From NCBI GenBank assembly GCA_023128455.1, contig JAGMDW010000174.1, forward strand, positions 1 to 7,548: 7,548 nt of DNA, read 5' to 3'. The notes under the pieces are model-generated. The model saw nothing but the letters and a program-made list of their open reading frames with translations, ran no database searches and was not told where the DNA came from. Each line of letters opens with the position of its first letter. Within the stretch, counting starts at the first letter, position 1. Below, one piece after another: positions 1-7,472 of the stretch. This DNA comes from Desulfurellaceae bacterium (GTDB lineage Bacteria; Campylobacterota_A; Desulfurellia; JAGGSF01). A program made the position numbers and the translations under genes.

Positions 1-35
1 AAGAAAAAAGAAAAGATAAGAATATTTATTTATTC

Positions 36-60
36 TAATCTGTCTTAATCCAAGTAATCC
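36..60. repeat. TAATC/GATTA short-word cluster with about 10-base period
   Basis: TAATC occurs at 36-40, 46-50 and 55-59, so start-to-start spacing is 10 and 9 bases, close to one DNA helical turn. Read on the minus strand it is a GGATT/GATTA series. It resembles the degenerate GGATT-type repeats that I recall from non-coding DNA of many environmental bacteria, but only three units are visible and the left part of the region is cut off. It could equally be chance in AT-rich DNA or a phased protein-binding site. Confidence 0.35.
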
Positions 61-85
61 TGAGGCAAAAAAGAGAATTTAGCCT

Positions 86-160
86 CTGGATTCCCGCCCC
101 CGATCAGGTCGAGAGCCTGCCCTCAACTTGATTGAGGGGCATGCTTTCACGGGAATGACA
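86..160. repeat. REP-like palindromic element (ATTCCCG...CGGGAAT family)
   Basis: The outer arms ATTCCCG (90-96) and CGGGAAT (150-156) are perfect 7-base inverted repeats. Inside them, bases 111-126 pair with 132-148 around a 5-base loop (127-131). That stem has one mismatch (C117 with T142), one G-T wobble (G113 with T146) and one bulged G (139); its innermost seven pairs, 120-126 with 132-138, are perfect. By my count the element is about 59% GC, far above its AT-rich surroundings. The flanking words TGGATTCCCG and CGGGAATGACA match a widespread class of short bacterial intergenic palindromes that often read as VIPVKACP-like peptides on one strand, which this copy also does. It is probably a dispersed, non-autonomous repeat. 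No T-run follows either end closely enough to make it a classical intrinsic terminator. Confidence 0.75.
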
Positions 161-208
161 AAACATTTGCTTGCAAAGAAAAGCAGATTTTGATAGTTTT
201 TATATATT

Positions 209-3200
209 ATGGTTATAAAAGAAGCCCTACACAAACAATGGAAAGATGTTGTTGAAAAAGGATTAAGAATATATGCATTATCCTCAGATAAAAATGTTGC
301 CAGAATTATTATTGAAGATTCCTTTACATTCATAGAAAAAAGAATAGAACCTATAAGAATTCTAATAGAAGATATGAAATTTAAAGGAAATGTTTTTTCT
401 GTAATTAAAATACTGGTAAACAACAGTCCATTCATCATGGACAGTATTACATCTCTCTTCTCTGAATACAATCTGCGAATAGAATTTGTTATTCATCCCA
501 TATTTACTGTAGAAAGAGATAAAAAGGGAAACATAATTTCTATAAAAGGTCCATTAGATATAGGAGATAAAGAGCTTCTCATATATGCATGTGTAAACTA
601 TATACCAGATTCAGTGAAAAAAGAAATAAATAAAAAAAGCAAGAAAGCTATTACCGAATCCCTCATTGCTAAACAAGATTTTGAAAAGATAAAACAAGAG
701 TTAAAAAGCATTGCAAGAAACCTAAATGACCCTATTTATCTTGACAAGACAAGCGAAAAGGATATAGAAGATGCAAAATCTCTTCTACTATGGCTTTTAG
801 AGGGAAATTTCCTGTTTTTGGGTTTTCGCTCTTATATAATAACATATGAACAAAAAGAGGTTTTTATACAGGCAATCAAGGAAGATGCATTGGGAATCTT
901 AGGGGATGTTGAACATTCAAAATTCAAAGAGAAAAAAAACATAAGCATTCTACCAGCCATTGCTCAAGAGAGAATAAAAAAAGAGGAAGTCTTCGTGATT
1001 GATAAGACAAATGCTATAAGTAATGTGTATAGAAAAACACGCATGGACTATATATCTATTGCCCGTTTTGATAAAAAAGGGAAGATCATAGGACGCAATG
1101 TATTTATGGGAATGTTTATGCCTCAAGCACTCATTGAGCGGGCATCCCATATTCCCTTTCTCAAATCTAAGTTGGATCGGGTTCTTTTTGAAGAAGGTAT
1201 ACCAGAAAACTCATTTGAACATCATCATATAACGGATATATTTAACACACTGCCAAAAGAAGAATTGTTTGTATTAAAAACAAGGGACTTAAATGATGTC
1301 ATTTACAGATTGCTTACATCTGAAACTGAGCAACATGTGCATGTTTTTATTGTTCCTACCACTTCAGTGAGGGGATTCTCCCTGGTTGTTGTTTTACCTT
1401 ATAGGCTGTACAGCCGCACCACGGTGGATAAAATAACAAATTTTTTAGAGCAGACATTTAATGCTGTCAATATAGAATACAAGACAATCACTCAAAGTAG
1501 TCGCATAATAAGATTACATTATTATATAGTATCAAAAGAAAAAGAACTGCCAGATATAAAAAGAATAGAAAAAGAAGTGCAAAAAATTGCCATTTCCTGG
1601 CAAGAAGAATTTGGAAGAGAAATACATAATTATTTTTCCAGAGAAAATGCACCATCTATTCTTAAAAGATATGCAGCGAAATTCACAGAGGAATATACAT
1701 CTCACACCACGCCGGCTGAAGCGGCATTTGATATAGAAAAGGTAGAGAAAGTATTTTCAACAAAAACAACAGAAGCAAGTATATATAAGGAAAGAGAAAC
1801 ATATTTTAAGATTTATTCCCTCTCACGCATTCCACTGTATGAAATATTACCTATTTTAAGAAACTTGGGTTTAACTGTTTTATACGAGGATTTTCTTGAG
1901 ATAAAAGTAGAAAAAACTGTCTATATACAAAGATTTAGTATCACCACGGGTGAAGTAAAACAGGATAAGCAATTTTTTCCTATAATTGAGGAGAACTTTA
2001 AAAAAACATGGGGAAAGGTGGTAGAAGATGATGCATTAAACAAACTGACTGTAAAAGCTTCTCTAAATTACAAAGACATTGATTTTTTGAGAGCTTCAAG
2101 AAACTATCTTCTGCAAATAAACCAGCAATTAAGTGAAGGATTTACAAACAATGTTTTGCTCAAGTATAGTAAACTCTCTTTGTTGTTTGCACAATATTTT
2201 CATGTCAGGTTTGATTCTAAAAGCTTAAATCAAGAAGAGCAGAGTAATATTCATAAAGATATAGAATTTATACTCTCTAATATTGAAGATGTGCATGAAT
2301 ACCGCATTGTAAATAGTTTATTTAATATTATACAAAATATTTTAAGAACAGATTTCTTTTTAAATAAAGAAAGACATTACATATCCTTTAAGATAGACAG
2401 TAAAAATATTACATCTATGCCATTACCAAAACCATTTTACGAAATATATGTTCATTCTTCTTTTATGGAAGGAGTGCATTTGCGAGGAGGAAAGATAGCT
2501 CGAGGTGGTATAAGATGGAGCGACCGACCATCTGATTTTCGAGTAGAGATTGATGATTTGATGAAAACGCAGGTGCTGAAAAACAGCGTGATTGTACCTA
2601 CCGGATCAAAGGGAGGATTCATAATTAAAAGAAATGAAACTTCCGGGAAAGAGGCATATAAAACTCTGATAAGAAGTATGTTGAACATTACAGATAACTA
2701 CATGGAAGGTAAGATTGTTCGTCCTGAAAATGTTGTATGCTACGACGAGAAAGATCCATATTTAGTTGTGGCTGCCGATAAAGGCACCGCTACCTTTTCT
2801 GATACTGCTAATGATATCTCCAAAGAGTATAACTTTTGGTTAGGGGATGCATTTGCCAGTGGAGGGAAATACGGTTATGACCACAAGAAAATTGGTATCA
2901 CCGCAAGAGGCGCCTGGGAATGTGTAAAGAGACATTTTAGAGAATTGGAAAAAAATATAGAAAAGAAAGACATATCTGTATGCGGCATTGGAGATATGAG
3001 TGGAGATGTATTCGGTAACTTTATGATTCTTTCACCAAATCTATTGTTAAAAGCTGCATTTAATCATAAGGAGATATTTGTTGATCCTTTGCCGGATAAA
3101 GAAAAATCCTATGCAGAAAGATTGCGCCTGTTTAAGCAATGTCTCTCCTGGGAACATTATGACAAATCTCTTCTTTCAAAAGTGGGATTCATAATCAATA

Positions 3201-4843
3201 GAAATGTAAAGTCTGTAAATCTCTCAAAAGAGGCAAAATCTTTTCTTCAGACAGACAAAGATGAACTTTCAGGTGAAGAAATAATTAAACTTATCTTAAA
3301 AGCAAAAATTGATCTTTTGTGGAATGGAGGAATCGGCACTTATGTAAAAGCATCTGCAGAAAGTCAGTCTGAGGTAGAAGATAGAGCAAATGATAGCGTA
3401 AGGGTTGATGCCAATGAACTTAAGGCAATGGTAGTAGGAGAAGGAGGAAATTTAGGATTTACGCAAAAGGCGCGTATTGAATACGCCATGGGTGGCGGAA
3501 GGATAAATACGGATGCTCTGGATAACTCGGGTGGTGTAGATTTATCCGACCATGAGGTAAACTTAAAGATCCTCTTGCATGTTTTAATGAAAGAAGGTCT
3601 TATTAAGGATATGAATGAGAGAAATGAATTGTTGAAAAACCTCACTGAACAGGCTATCTTGAGGGTAATTGTTCATAACTATATGCAGAGTTTCTCTATC
3701 TCATTGGATGAAAGAAGAGCAAAAAAAGAACCAGATATATTTTATGAACTCCTGCGGTATTTACAAAGAGAAGGTATATTAAGTGCGAAGGAATATCCCT
3801 TACTCACCAGAAAAGAATATCTTGCTCGCCTAAGTAAGAATATATCGTTTACCAGGCCCGAGTTGTATATAGTTATGGCTTGCATGAAAATACTCATTAA
3901 AAATAGCATTACCCAGAGAAATTCTATAGACGAAAACATTATAGACAAATATGCCATTTCATATTTTCCTCCTTACATCAAAGAGAATTTCGCTCAAATA
4001 ATAGAGAAACATCCTTTAAAGAGAGAAATTGCATCTACCTATATTACAAATCTTCTTATAAATAATGGTGGTTCACCTTCTTTGTTTAAAATATTTCTCT
4101 CTACCGGCGTAAATTACACAATCATTGTTAAATCTCTCATCTTTATGTACGAGGTTACAGGTCTTGTGGATGTGAGAACTAAATTGTTTGAAGAGGAAAA
4201 TAAAATCCCCCAGGATTTCATCTATGCCTTGTGTATAGATATGTTTATGTCTGTAGAGTTGATGGCTACACAGGAAATTTATTTGCTTGGGAAAAACATA
4301 TCTATAGACAGAAAACATATTGAAGAAGCTAAACAATGTTTTAATGAATTTAATAAAAAATGCATTGGCGGTCTATTTAAAGACGCATTTTTGGACAAGG
4401 TAGATGAGCTAATTAAAAAAGGATTAAATAAGGATACTGCCGCCGATGTTGCTAAGTTCTATTTTGTAGAATACTTTGTTTCTGCCTTTAACATTTCAAA
4501 GCTTTTACAAAAAGACCTTAAAGGTGTGGTAAGGGCAATCACTGAAATAAGAGAAACATTTTTTATTTCAAAGATAATAGAAAATGTAAAAAGTATACCT
4601 ATTACTAATGAATGGGACAGAAGGGCTCAGTTATGGATGATAAAGAATTATTTGCTTGCTTGTTCTACTCTCACTATGAAGGCAGTTAAAGAATTTAATG
4701 GAGATGTCCAAAAACTTGTAGACAGCAGAAAAGAAGAATATGAAATATTAGCAAGGAAATTCGCATCTTTAAGAGGAATATCAATTGAAAACTTACATCC
4801 TTTTGTTCTTTTATATGATACATTACAGGCAATCTTAAGGTGA
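209..4843 (+). CDS. gdhB: NAD-specific glutamate dehydrogenase, large GDH-180-type
   Basis: Oxidises L-glutamate to 2-oxoglutarate and ammonium with NAD in the cytoplasm, normally in the catabolic direction. At 1544 residues it fits the giant bacterial family (about 1600 residues, as in Pseudomonas GdhB). An N-terminal ACT-like region contains SPFIMDS and a conserved HP (about residues 72-97); a second lies near 375-425. Catalytic-core motifs are RGGKIARGGIRWSDR (759-773), KNSVIVPTGSKGGF (791-804; K791 and K801 probably equal the substrate-binding and catalytic lysines of small GDHs), AADKGTATFSD (855-865; D857 probably the catalytic aspartate), GIGDMSGDVFGN (926-937, dinucleotide-binding loop), WNGGIGTY (1038-1045), VVGEGGNLG (1075-1083) and GGRINTDALDNSGGVDLSDHEVN (1096-1118 region). 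A helical C-terminal domain follows. An in-frame TAG at 194-196 limits the N-terminus, so ATG at 209 is the first ATG; it has no Shine-Dalgarno. The stop overlaps the next gene by 4 bases. ACT-like domains suggest allosteric control by amino acids, known in relatives. No truncation or frameshift is seen. Confidence 0.97.
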   Translation: MVIKEALHKQWKDVVEKGLRIYALSSDKNVARIIIEDSFTFIEKRIEPIRILIEDMKFKGNVFSVIKILVNNSPFIMDSITSLFSEYNLRIEFVIHPIFTVERDKKGNIISIKGPLDIGDKELLIYACVNYIPDSVKKEINKKSKKAITESLIAKQDFEKIKQELKSIARNLNDPIYLDKTSEKDIEDAKSLLLWLLEGNFLFLGFRSYIITYEQKEVFIQAIKEDALGILGDVEHSKFKEKKNISILPAIAQERIKKEEVFVIDKTNAISNVYRKTRMDYISIARFDKKGKIIGRNVFMGMFMPQALIERASHIPFLKSKLDRVLFEEGIPENSFEHHHITDIFNTLPKEELFVLKTRDLNDVIYRLLTSETEQHVHVFIVPTTSVRGFSLVVVLPYRLYSRTTVDKITNFLEQTFNAVNIEYKTITQSSRIIRLHYYIVSKEKELPDIKRIEKEVQKIAISWQEEFGREIHNYFSRENAPSILKRYAAKFTEEYTSHTTPAEAAFDIEKVEKVFSTKTTEASIYKERETYFKIYSLSRIPLYEILPILRNLGLTVLYEDFLEIKVEKTVYIQRFSITTGEVKQDKQFFPIIEENFKKTWGKVVEDDALNKLTVKASLNYKDIDFLRASRNYLLQINQQLSEGFTNNVLLKYSKLSLLFAQYFHVRFDSKSLNQEEQSNIHKDIEFILSNIEDVHEYRIVNSLFNIIQNILRTDFFLNKERHYISFKIDSKNITSMPLPKPFYEIYVHSSFMEGVHLRGGKIARGGIRWSDRPSDFRVEIDDLMKTQVLKNSVIVPTGSKGGFIIKRNETSGKEAYKTLIRSMLNITDNYMEGKIVRPENVVCYDEKDPYLVVAADKGTATFSDTANDISKEYNFWLGDAFASGGKYGYDHKKIGITARGAWECVKRHFRELEKNIEKKDISVCGIGDMSGDVFGNFMILSPNLLLKAAFNHKEIFVDPLPDKEKSYAERLRLFKQCLSWEHYDKSLLSKVGFIINRNVKSVNLSKEAKSFLQTDKDELSGEEIIKLILKAKIDLLWNGGIGTYVKASAESQSEVEDRANDSVRVDANELKAMVVGEGGNLGFTQKARIEYAMGGGRINTDALDNSGGVDLSDHEVNLKILLHVLMKEGLIKDMNERNELLKNLTEQAILRVIVHNYMQSFSISLDERRAKKEPDIFYELLRYLQREGILSAKEYPLLTRKEYLARLSKNISFTRPELYIVMACMKILIKNSITQRNSIDENIIDKYAISYFPPYIKENFAQIIEKHPLKREIASTYITNLLINNGGSPSLFKIFLSTGVNYTIIVKSLIFMYEVTGLVDVRTKLFEEENKIPQDFIYALCIDMFMSVELMATQEIYLLGKNISIDRKHIEEAKQCFNEFNKKCIGGLFKDAFLDKVDELIKKGLNKDTAADVAKFYFVEYFVSAFNISKLLQKDLKGVVRAITEIRETFFISKIIENVKSIPITNEWDRRAQLWMIKNYLLACSTLTMKAVKEFNGDVQKLVDSRKEEYEILARKFASLRGISIENLHPFVLLYDTLQAILR

Positions 4844-6213
4844 AAAATAAAATACTAAAAGAACTGATAAAAATCGTAGACAAGAAAAATGTAAGTGCAG
4901 ATAAAATAGATCTATTACACTACGCATATGATGCTACTCAGAATATGTATTTGCCAGATTTTGTTGTTTTTCCAGAGAATACGGAACAGATTTCTCACAT
5001 TTTAAAACTATGCACAGAATATAAAGTGCCCATTGTCCCTCGAGGAGCAGGTACCGGTTTCTCCGGCGGTAGCCTGCCTATCTCTGGAGGTATATGTTTA
5101 TCCCTGGAAAAAATGAACAAGATATTAGAAATAGATACAGAAAATCTCGTTGCTCATGTTGAAGCAGGGGTAATAAATTACGATTTACGAGAAGAAACAG
5201 AGAAATTTGGGCTTCTCTATCCTCCTGACCCTTCCAGCTATAAATATTGCACTATTGGAGGAAATGTTGCAGAAAATGCAGGCGGACCGAGAGCGGTAAA
5301 ATATGGTGTAACAAAAAATTATATATTAGGCATGGAATTGGTATTTCCTACAGGTGAGATTGTAATCTCAGGTTCAAAAAATATGAAGGATGTTGCGGGA
5401 TATAATTTAAAAGATTTAATGATAGGTTCAGAAGGAACATTAGCCATTATCACAAAATTATTTCTCAAGCTCATCCCCTTGCCTCCTTATAGAAGTGTTC
5501 TTCAGGCTACCTTTTCAGATATGAAAGAAGCAGCTCAAACCGTGAGTAATATTATAGCAGACAAGGTTACGCCTTCTGCCCTGGAATTTATAGATGGACC
5601 TTGCATCAGGGCAATAGAAGATTATCTACATATAGGATTACCCAAAGAGGCTCAAGCTATGCTTATCATTGAATGTGATGGTATGAAAGAATCGGTAGAA
5701 GCTGAACTCTCCCTTATTGAAAAGGTATGTGCAAAGAATAATGCTCAGCATGTAAAGAGAGCAAAAGATAAAAAAGAAGAGGAAGTCTTATGGAAGGCAA
5801 GAAGGTCTATATCGCCTTCTTTAAATAGGATAAGGGACGGAAAATTAAATGAGGATGTTGTCGTTCCAAGAGCAAGTTTGCCCCAGATGATTGCATCCAT
5901 CCAGGAAATTTCAAAAAAATACAACTTACCTATTGTGAACTTTGGTCATGCCGGCGACGGAAACATCCATACAAACATAATGTTCAATAAAGGAAGTGAT
6001 GAAGAAAAAAGAGCAAAAGATGTAATGAAAGAGATATTTGAAACGGTAATTGAGATGGGAGGTTCTATCTCTGGTGAGCATGGCATAGGGATAACAAAAC
6101 AAGATTTCCTGGAAAAACAGCTCGGGAAAGAGACAATTGACATATTTAAAAGGATTAAAAAAGCATTAGATCCCTATAACATACTCAATCCTCATAAAAT
6201 GAAACTATGTTAG
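4840..6213 (+). CDS. glcD: FAD-linked D-2-hydroxyacid dehydrogenase, GlcD family (glycolate/D-lactate oxidase subunit)
   Basis: Flavoprotein subunit expected to oxidise a D-2-hydroxyacid such as glycolate or D-lactate to the 2-oxoacid. The N-terminal PCMH-type FAD domain (about residues 35-220) shows PRGAGTGFSGG (67-77), PPDPSS (128-133) and TIGGNVAENAGGPRAVKYG (138-156). The C-terminal FAD-oxidase domain shows NFGHAGDGNIHTN (367-379) and SGEHGIG (411-417). H370, H377 and E413 match the metal and substrate ligands, and H414 the catalytic base, known in D-lactate and D-2-hydroxyglutarate dehydrogenases. At 457 residues it is shorter than E. coli GlcD (499) but usual for anaerobe homologues. 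No signal peptide or membrane segment is seen. It starts with GTG, whose TG is also part of the TGA stop of the glutamate dehydrogenase gene (GTGA), which implies translational coupling; the only Shine-Dalgarno candidate is a weak AGG about 10 bases upstream. The substrate cannot be decided from sequence: D-lactate, glycolate and D-2-hydroxyglutarate are all possible. Confidence 0.92.
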   Translation: MKNKILKELIKIVDKKNVSADKIDLLHYAYDATQNMYLPDFVVFPENTEQISHILKLCTEYKVPIVPRGAGTGFSGGSLPISGGICLSLEKMNKILEIDTENLVAHVEAGVINYDLREETEKFGLLYPPDPSSYKYCTIGGNVAENAGGPRAVKYGVTKNYILGMELVFPTGEIVISGSKNMKDVAGYNLKDLMIGSEGTLAIITKLFLKLIPLPPYRSVLQATFSDMKEAAQTVSNIIADKVTPSALEFIDGPCIRAIEDYLHIGLPKEAQAMLIIECDGMKESVEAELSLIEKVCAKNNAQHVKRAKDKKEEEVLWKARRSISPSLNRIRDGKLNEDVVVPRASLPQMIASIQEISKKYNLPIVNFGHAGDGNIHTNIMFNKGSDEEKRAKDVMKEIFETVIEMGGSISGEHGIGITKQDFLEKQLGKETIDIFKRIKKALDPYNILNPHKMKLC

Positions 6214-7472
6214 ATAAGAAATGGGAGACATGTGTAAAATGTGGTCTGTGCAGGTCTGTATGTCCCGTATTTAGAGAGGAAAAAAAAGAACAATATGTAG
6301 CCCGAGGGCACATCACTCTAATTGAAGAATTCCTAAAAGGTAATATAGATTTTTCTACCAAAAAAGCACACGAATACCTGGGAAAATGCCTTTTGTGCAC
6401 AACATGCGTAGAAGCTTGTCCGAACAAAGCAGAAACAGATCTGGCTATGATCCTTGCCCGAATAAAACATACACAGGAATATAATGTGCCCTTTTATAAG
6501 CGCATTTTATCGCTTGTTATGAAAAATAGAAAGGTAATGGATTTTGCAGCTAAAACAGGAAGACTAATGCACAATATCTTATTTGTTCAACATTTAAATA
6601 CATCAAGAAAAGGCATGTCTCCCCGCATAGGATTGGGACTTATTGAAAGAAAGAGATTGCTTTTACCCATCGCCGATAAGACTTTTTTAGAACAATATCC
6701 CTCACATATTGAAGGCAAAAATGGAAGAATTGCCGTTTTTCCTGGTTGTGGTGTAAATTATGCTTATAGAGAAATTGGTGATGCATTTATTAGAATTTGC
6801 AAAAAGCTAAATATCGAAATTCTTATTCCCAAAGAACAGGCATGCTGTGGAGGACCGTTGTATTTTTCTGGTTTGATTGATACGCCTGTAGAATTAGCCA
6901 AAAAAAATATAGATTTGTTTAATGCTTTAAATATAGATTTTGTTATTGTTATTGAACCTACCTGTGCTTCAACCACAAAGTTTGAATATGAAAGATTGTT
7001 TTCTTACCTGCAGGATAAAGAATACTTAGAAAAGGCAAAAGAGTTTTCCAAGCTTATAATTAGTAGTGAAAAATATTTACATGATTATACTCCTTTAAAG
7101 GAAATGTTAAAAAAAACAAAAATAAAAGAAAAAACAATTACATATCATGATCCCTGTCACCTCGGTAGAGCACAAAAAGTCAAACAAGAACCACGTGCGC
7201 TTTTGAATGCTATAGATGGTGTAAACTTTGTGGAGATGAAAGATGCAGACACATGTTGTGGTAATGCAGGTTCATTTAGTGTAGATTTTAGAGAGACTTC
7301 TGTAAAGATTGCATTGAGAAAGGCAGAATCTATAATAGAGACAAATGCAGATACAGTAGTTACCGGTTGCTGTGGATGTATTATGCAGATAGCAGAAGCA
7401 TTGCATATAAAAGGAAGGGATGATATAAAAGTAAAGCATACATTAGAAATAATAGATGAGGCATTAAAATGA
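6207..7472 (+). CDS. glcF: (Fe-S)-binding electron-transfer subunit, GlcF family
   Basis: Iron-sulfur partner of the preceding flavoprotein, expected to carry electrons from its FAD to a quinone or another acceptor. Two [4Fe-4S] ferredoxin motifs of the form CxxCxxCxxxCP are intact: C9, C12, C15, C19 and C61, C64, C67, C71. Two cysteine-rich CCG domains follow. The first has PGCG (C181), ACCGGP (C213, C214) and PTCAS (C253), with a single terminal cysteine. The second has DPCHLGR (C317), TCCGNAG (C350, C351) and GCCGC (C388, C391), a full CxxC ending. This order matches GlcF and related HdrD/GlpC-type proteins; 421 residues compares with 407 for E. coli GlcF. No membrane segment is apparent, so it should be a cytoplasmic or peripheral subunit. 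The ATG lies inside the end of the previous gene (7-base overlap) with no strong Shine-Dalgarno, so coupling to upstream translation is likely. No glcE lies between or near the two subunits. Confidence 0.93.
   Translation: MLDKKWETCVKCGLCRSVCPVFREEKKEQYVARGHITLIEEFLKGNIDFSTKKAHEYLGKCLLCTTCVEACPNKAETDLAMILARIKHTQEYNVPFYKRILSLVMKNRKVMDFAAKTGRLMHNILFVQHLNTSRKGMSPRIGLGLIERKRLLLPIADKTFLEQYPSHIEGKNGRIAVFPGCGVNYAYREIGDAFIRICKKLNIEILIPKEQACCGGPLYFSGLIDTPVELAKKNIDLFNALNIDFVIVIEPTCASTTKFEYERLFSYLQDKEYLEKAKEFSKLIISSEKYLHDYTPLKEMLKKTKIKEKTITYHDPCHLGRAQKVKQEPRALLNAIDGVNFVEMKDADTCCGNAGSFSVDFRETSVKIALRKAESIIETNADTVVTGCCGCIMQIAEALHIKGRDDIKVKHTLEIIDEALK
7455..7461 (+). promoter_or_regulatory. Shine-Dalgarno sequence for galU
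   Basis: GATGAGG, with GAGG as its core, ends 7 bases before the ATG at 7469. It lies inside the last codons of the iron-sulfur protein gene. It is the clearest ribosome-binding site in the window and supports the ATG that overlaps the TGA stop. The other three starts lack an equally good one. Confidence 0.7.

Larger units (their letters stand above)
1..208. other. Non-coding region upstream of the operon, with repeats
   Basis: No credible gene is seen here. The only reading frame open from the left edge ends at a TAA at 46-48 after 15 low-complexity, lysine-rich codons, so it is not convincing as the end of an upstream gene. The region contains a TAATC-word cluster, a GC-rich palindrome, a short GAGGC/GCCTC inverted repeat (62-66 with 82-86, 15-base loop) and a small TTTGC/GCAAA inverted repeat (166-170 with 173-177). 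The 50 bases before the first gene are AT-rich and should hold its promoter, but I find no pair of -35 and -10 boxes with good match and spacing. The best candidate, TTGCTT at 167-172 with GATAGT at 192-197, has a 19-base spacer and is too weak to call. Confidence 0.7.

Noticed and set aside
1..48. C-terminal end of an upstream plus-strand gene (frame 1, stop TAA at 46-48)
   Set aside because: Only 15 low-complexity lysine/isoleucine-rich codons are visible and they run into the TAATC repeat; no family can be recognised.
62..156. Intrinsic terminator formed by the GAGGC/GCCTC inverted repeat or the larger palindrome
   Set aside because: On the plus strand neither stem is followed by a T-run. 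On the minus strand the nearest T-run (67-72) lies 18 or more bases beyond the palindrome arm, and it falls inside the loop of the small GAGGC/GCCTC repeat instead of after it.
181..253. First CCG domain of the iron-sulfur protein, numbered within 6207-7472 by residue, appearing to lack the last cysteine of CxxC
   Set aside because: A single terminal cysteine in the first CCG domain (PTCAS, then a lysine and aromatic residues) is, to my knowledge, normal for GlcF-type proteins, so this is not evidence of a damaged cluster site. The coordinates given here are residue numbers; the DNA span is about 6747-6965.
79..471. Minus-strand open frame of 130 codons across the palindrome and the start of the glutamate dehydrogenase gene
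   Set aside because: Its C-terminal part is the translation of the palindromic repeat (VIPVKACP-like peptide) and the rest is antisense to a strongly conserved gene. No domain or ribosome-binding site supports it.
950..4883. Several minus-strand open frames of 62-93 codons inside or across the end of the glutamate dehydrogenase gene
   Set aside because: They lie antisense to well-conserved coding sequence, have no recognisable motifs, and are of the size expected by chance in AT-rich DNA with few CTA/TTA/TCA codons on the sense strand.
5946..6976. Minus-strand open frames inside glcD and glcF
   Set aside because: They mirror the conserved motifs and cysteine-rich domains of the sense genes and have no independent support.
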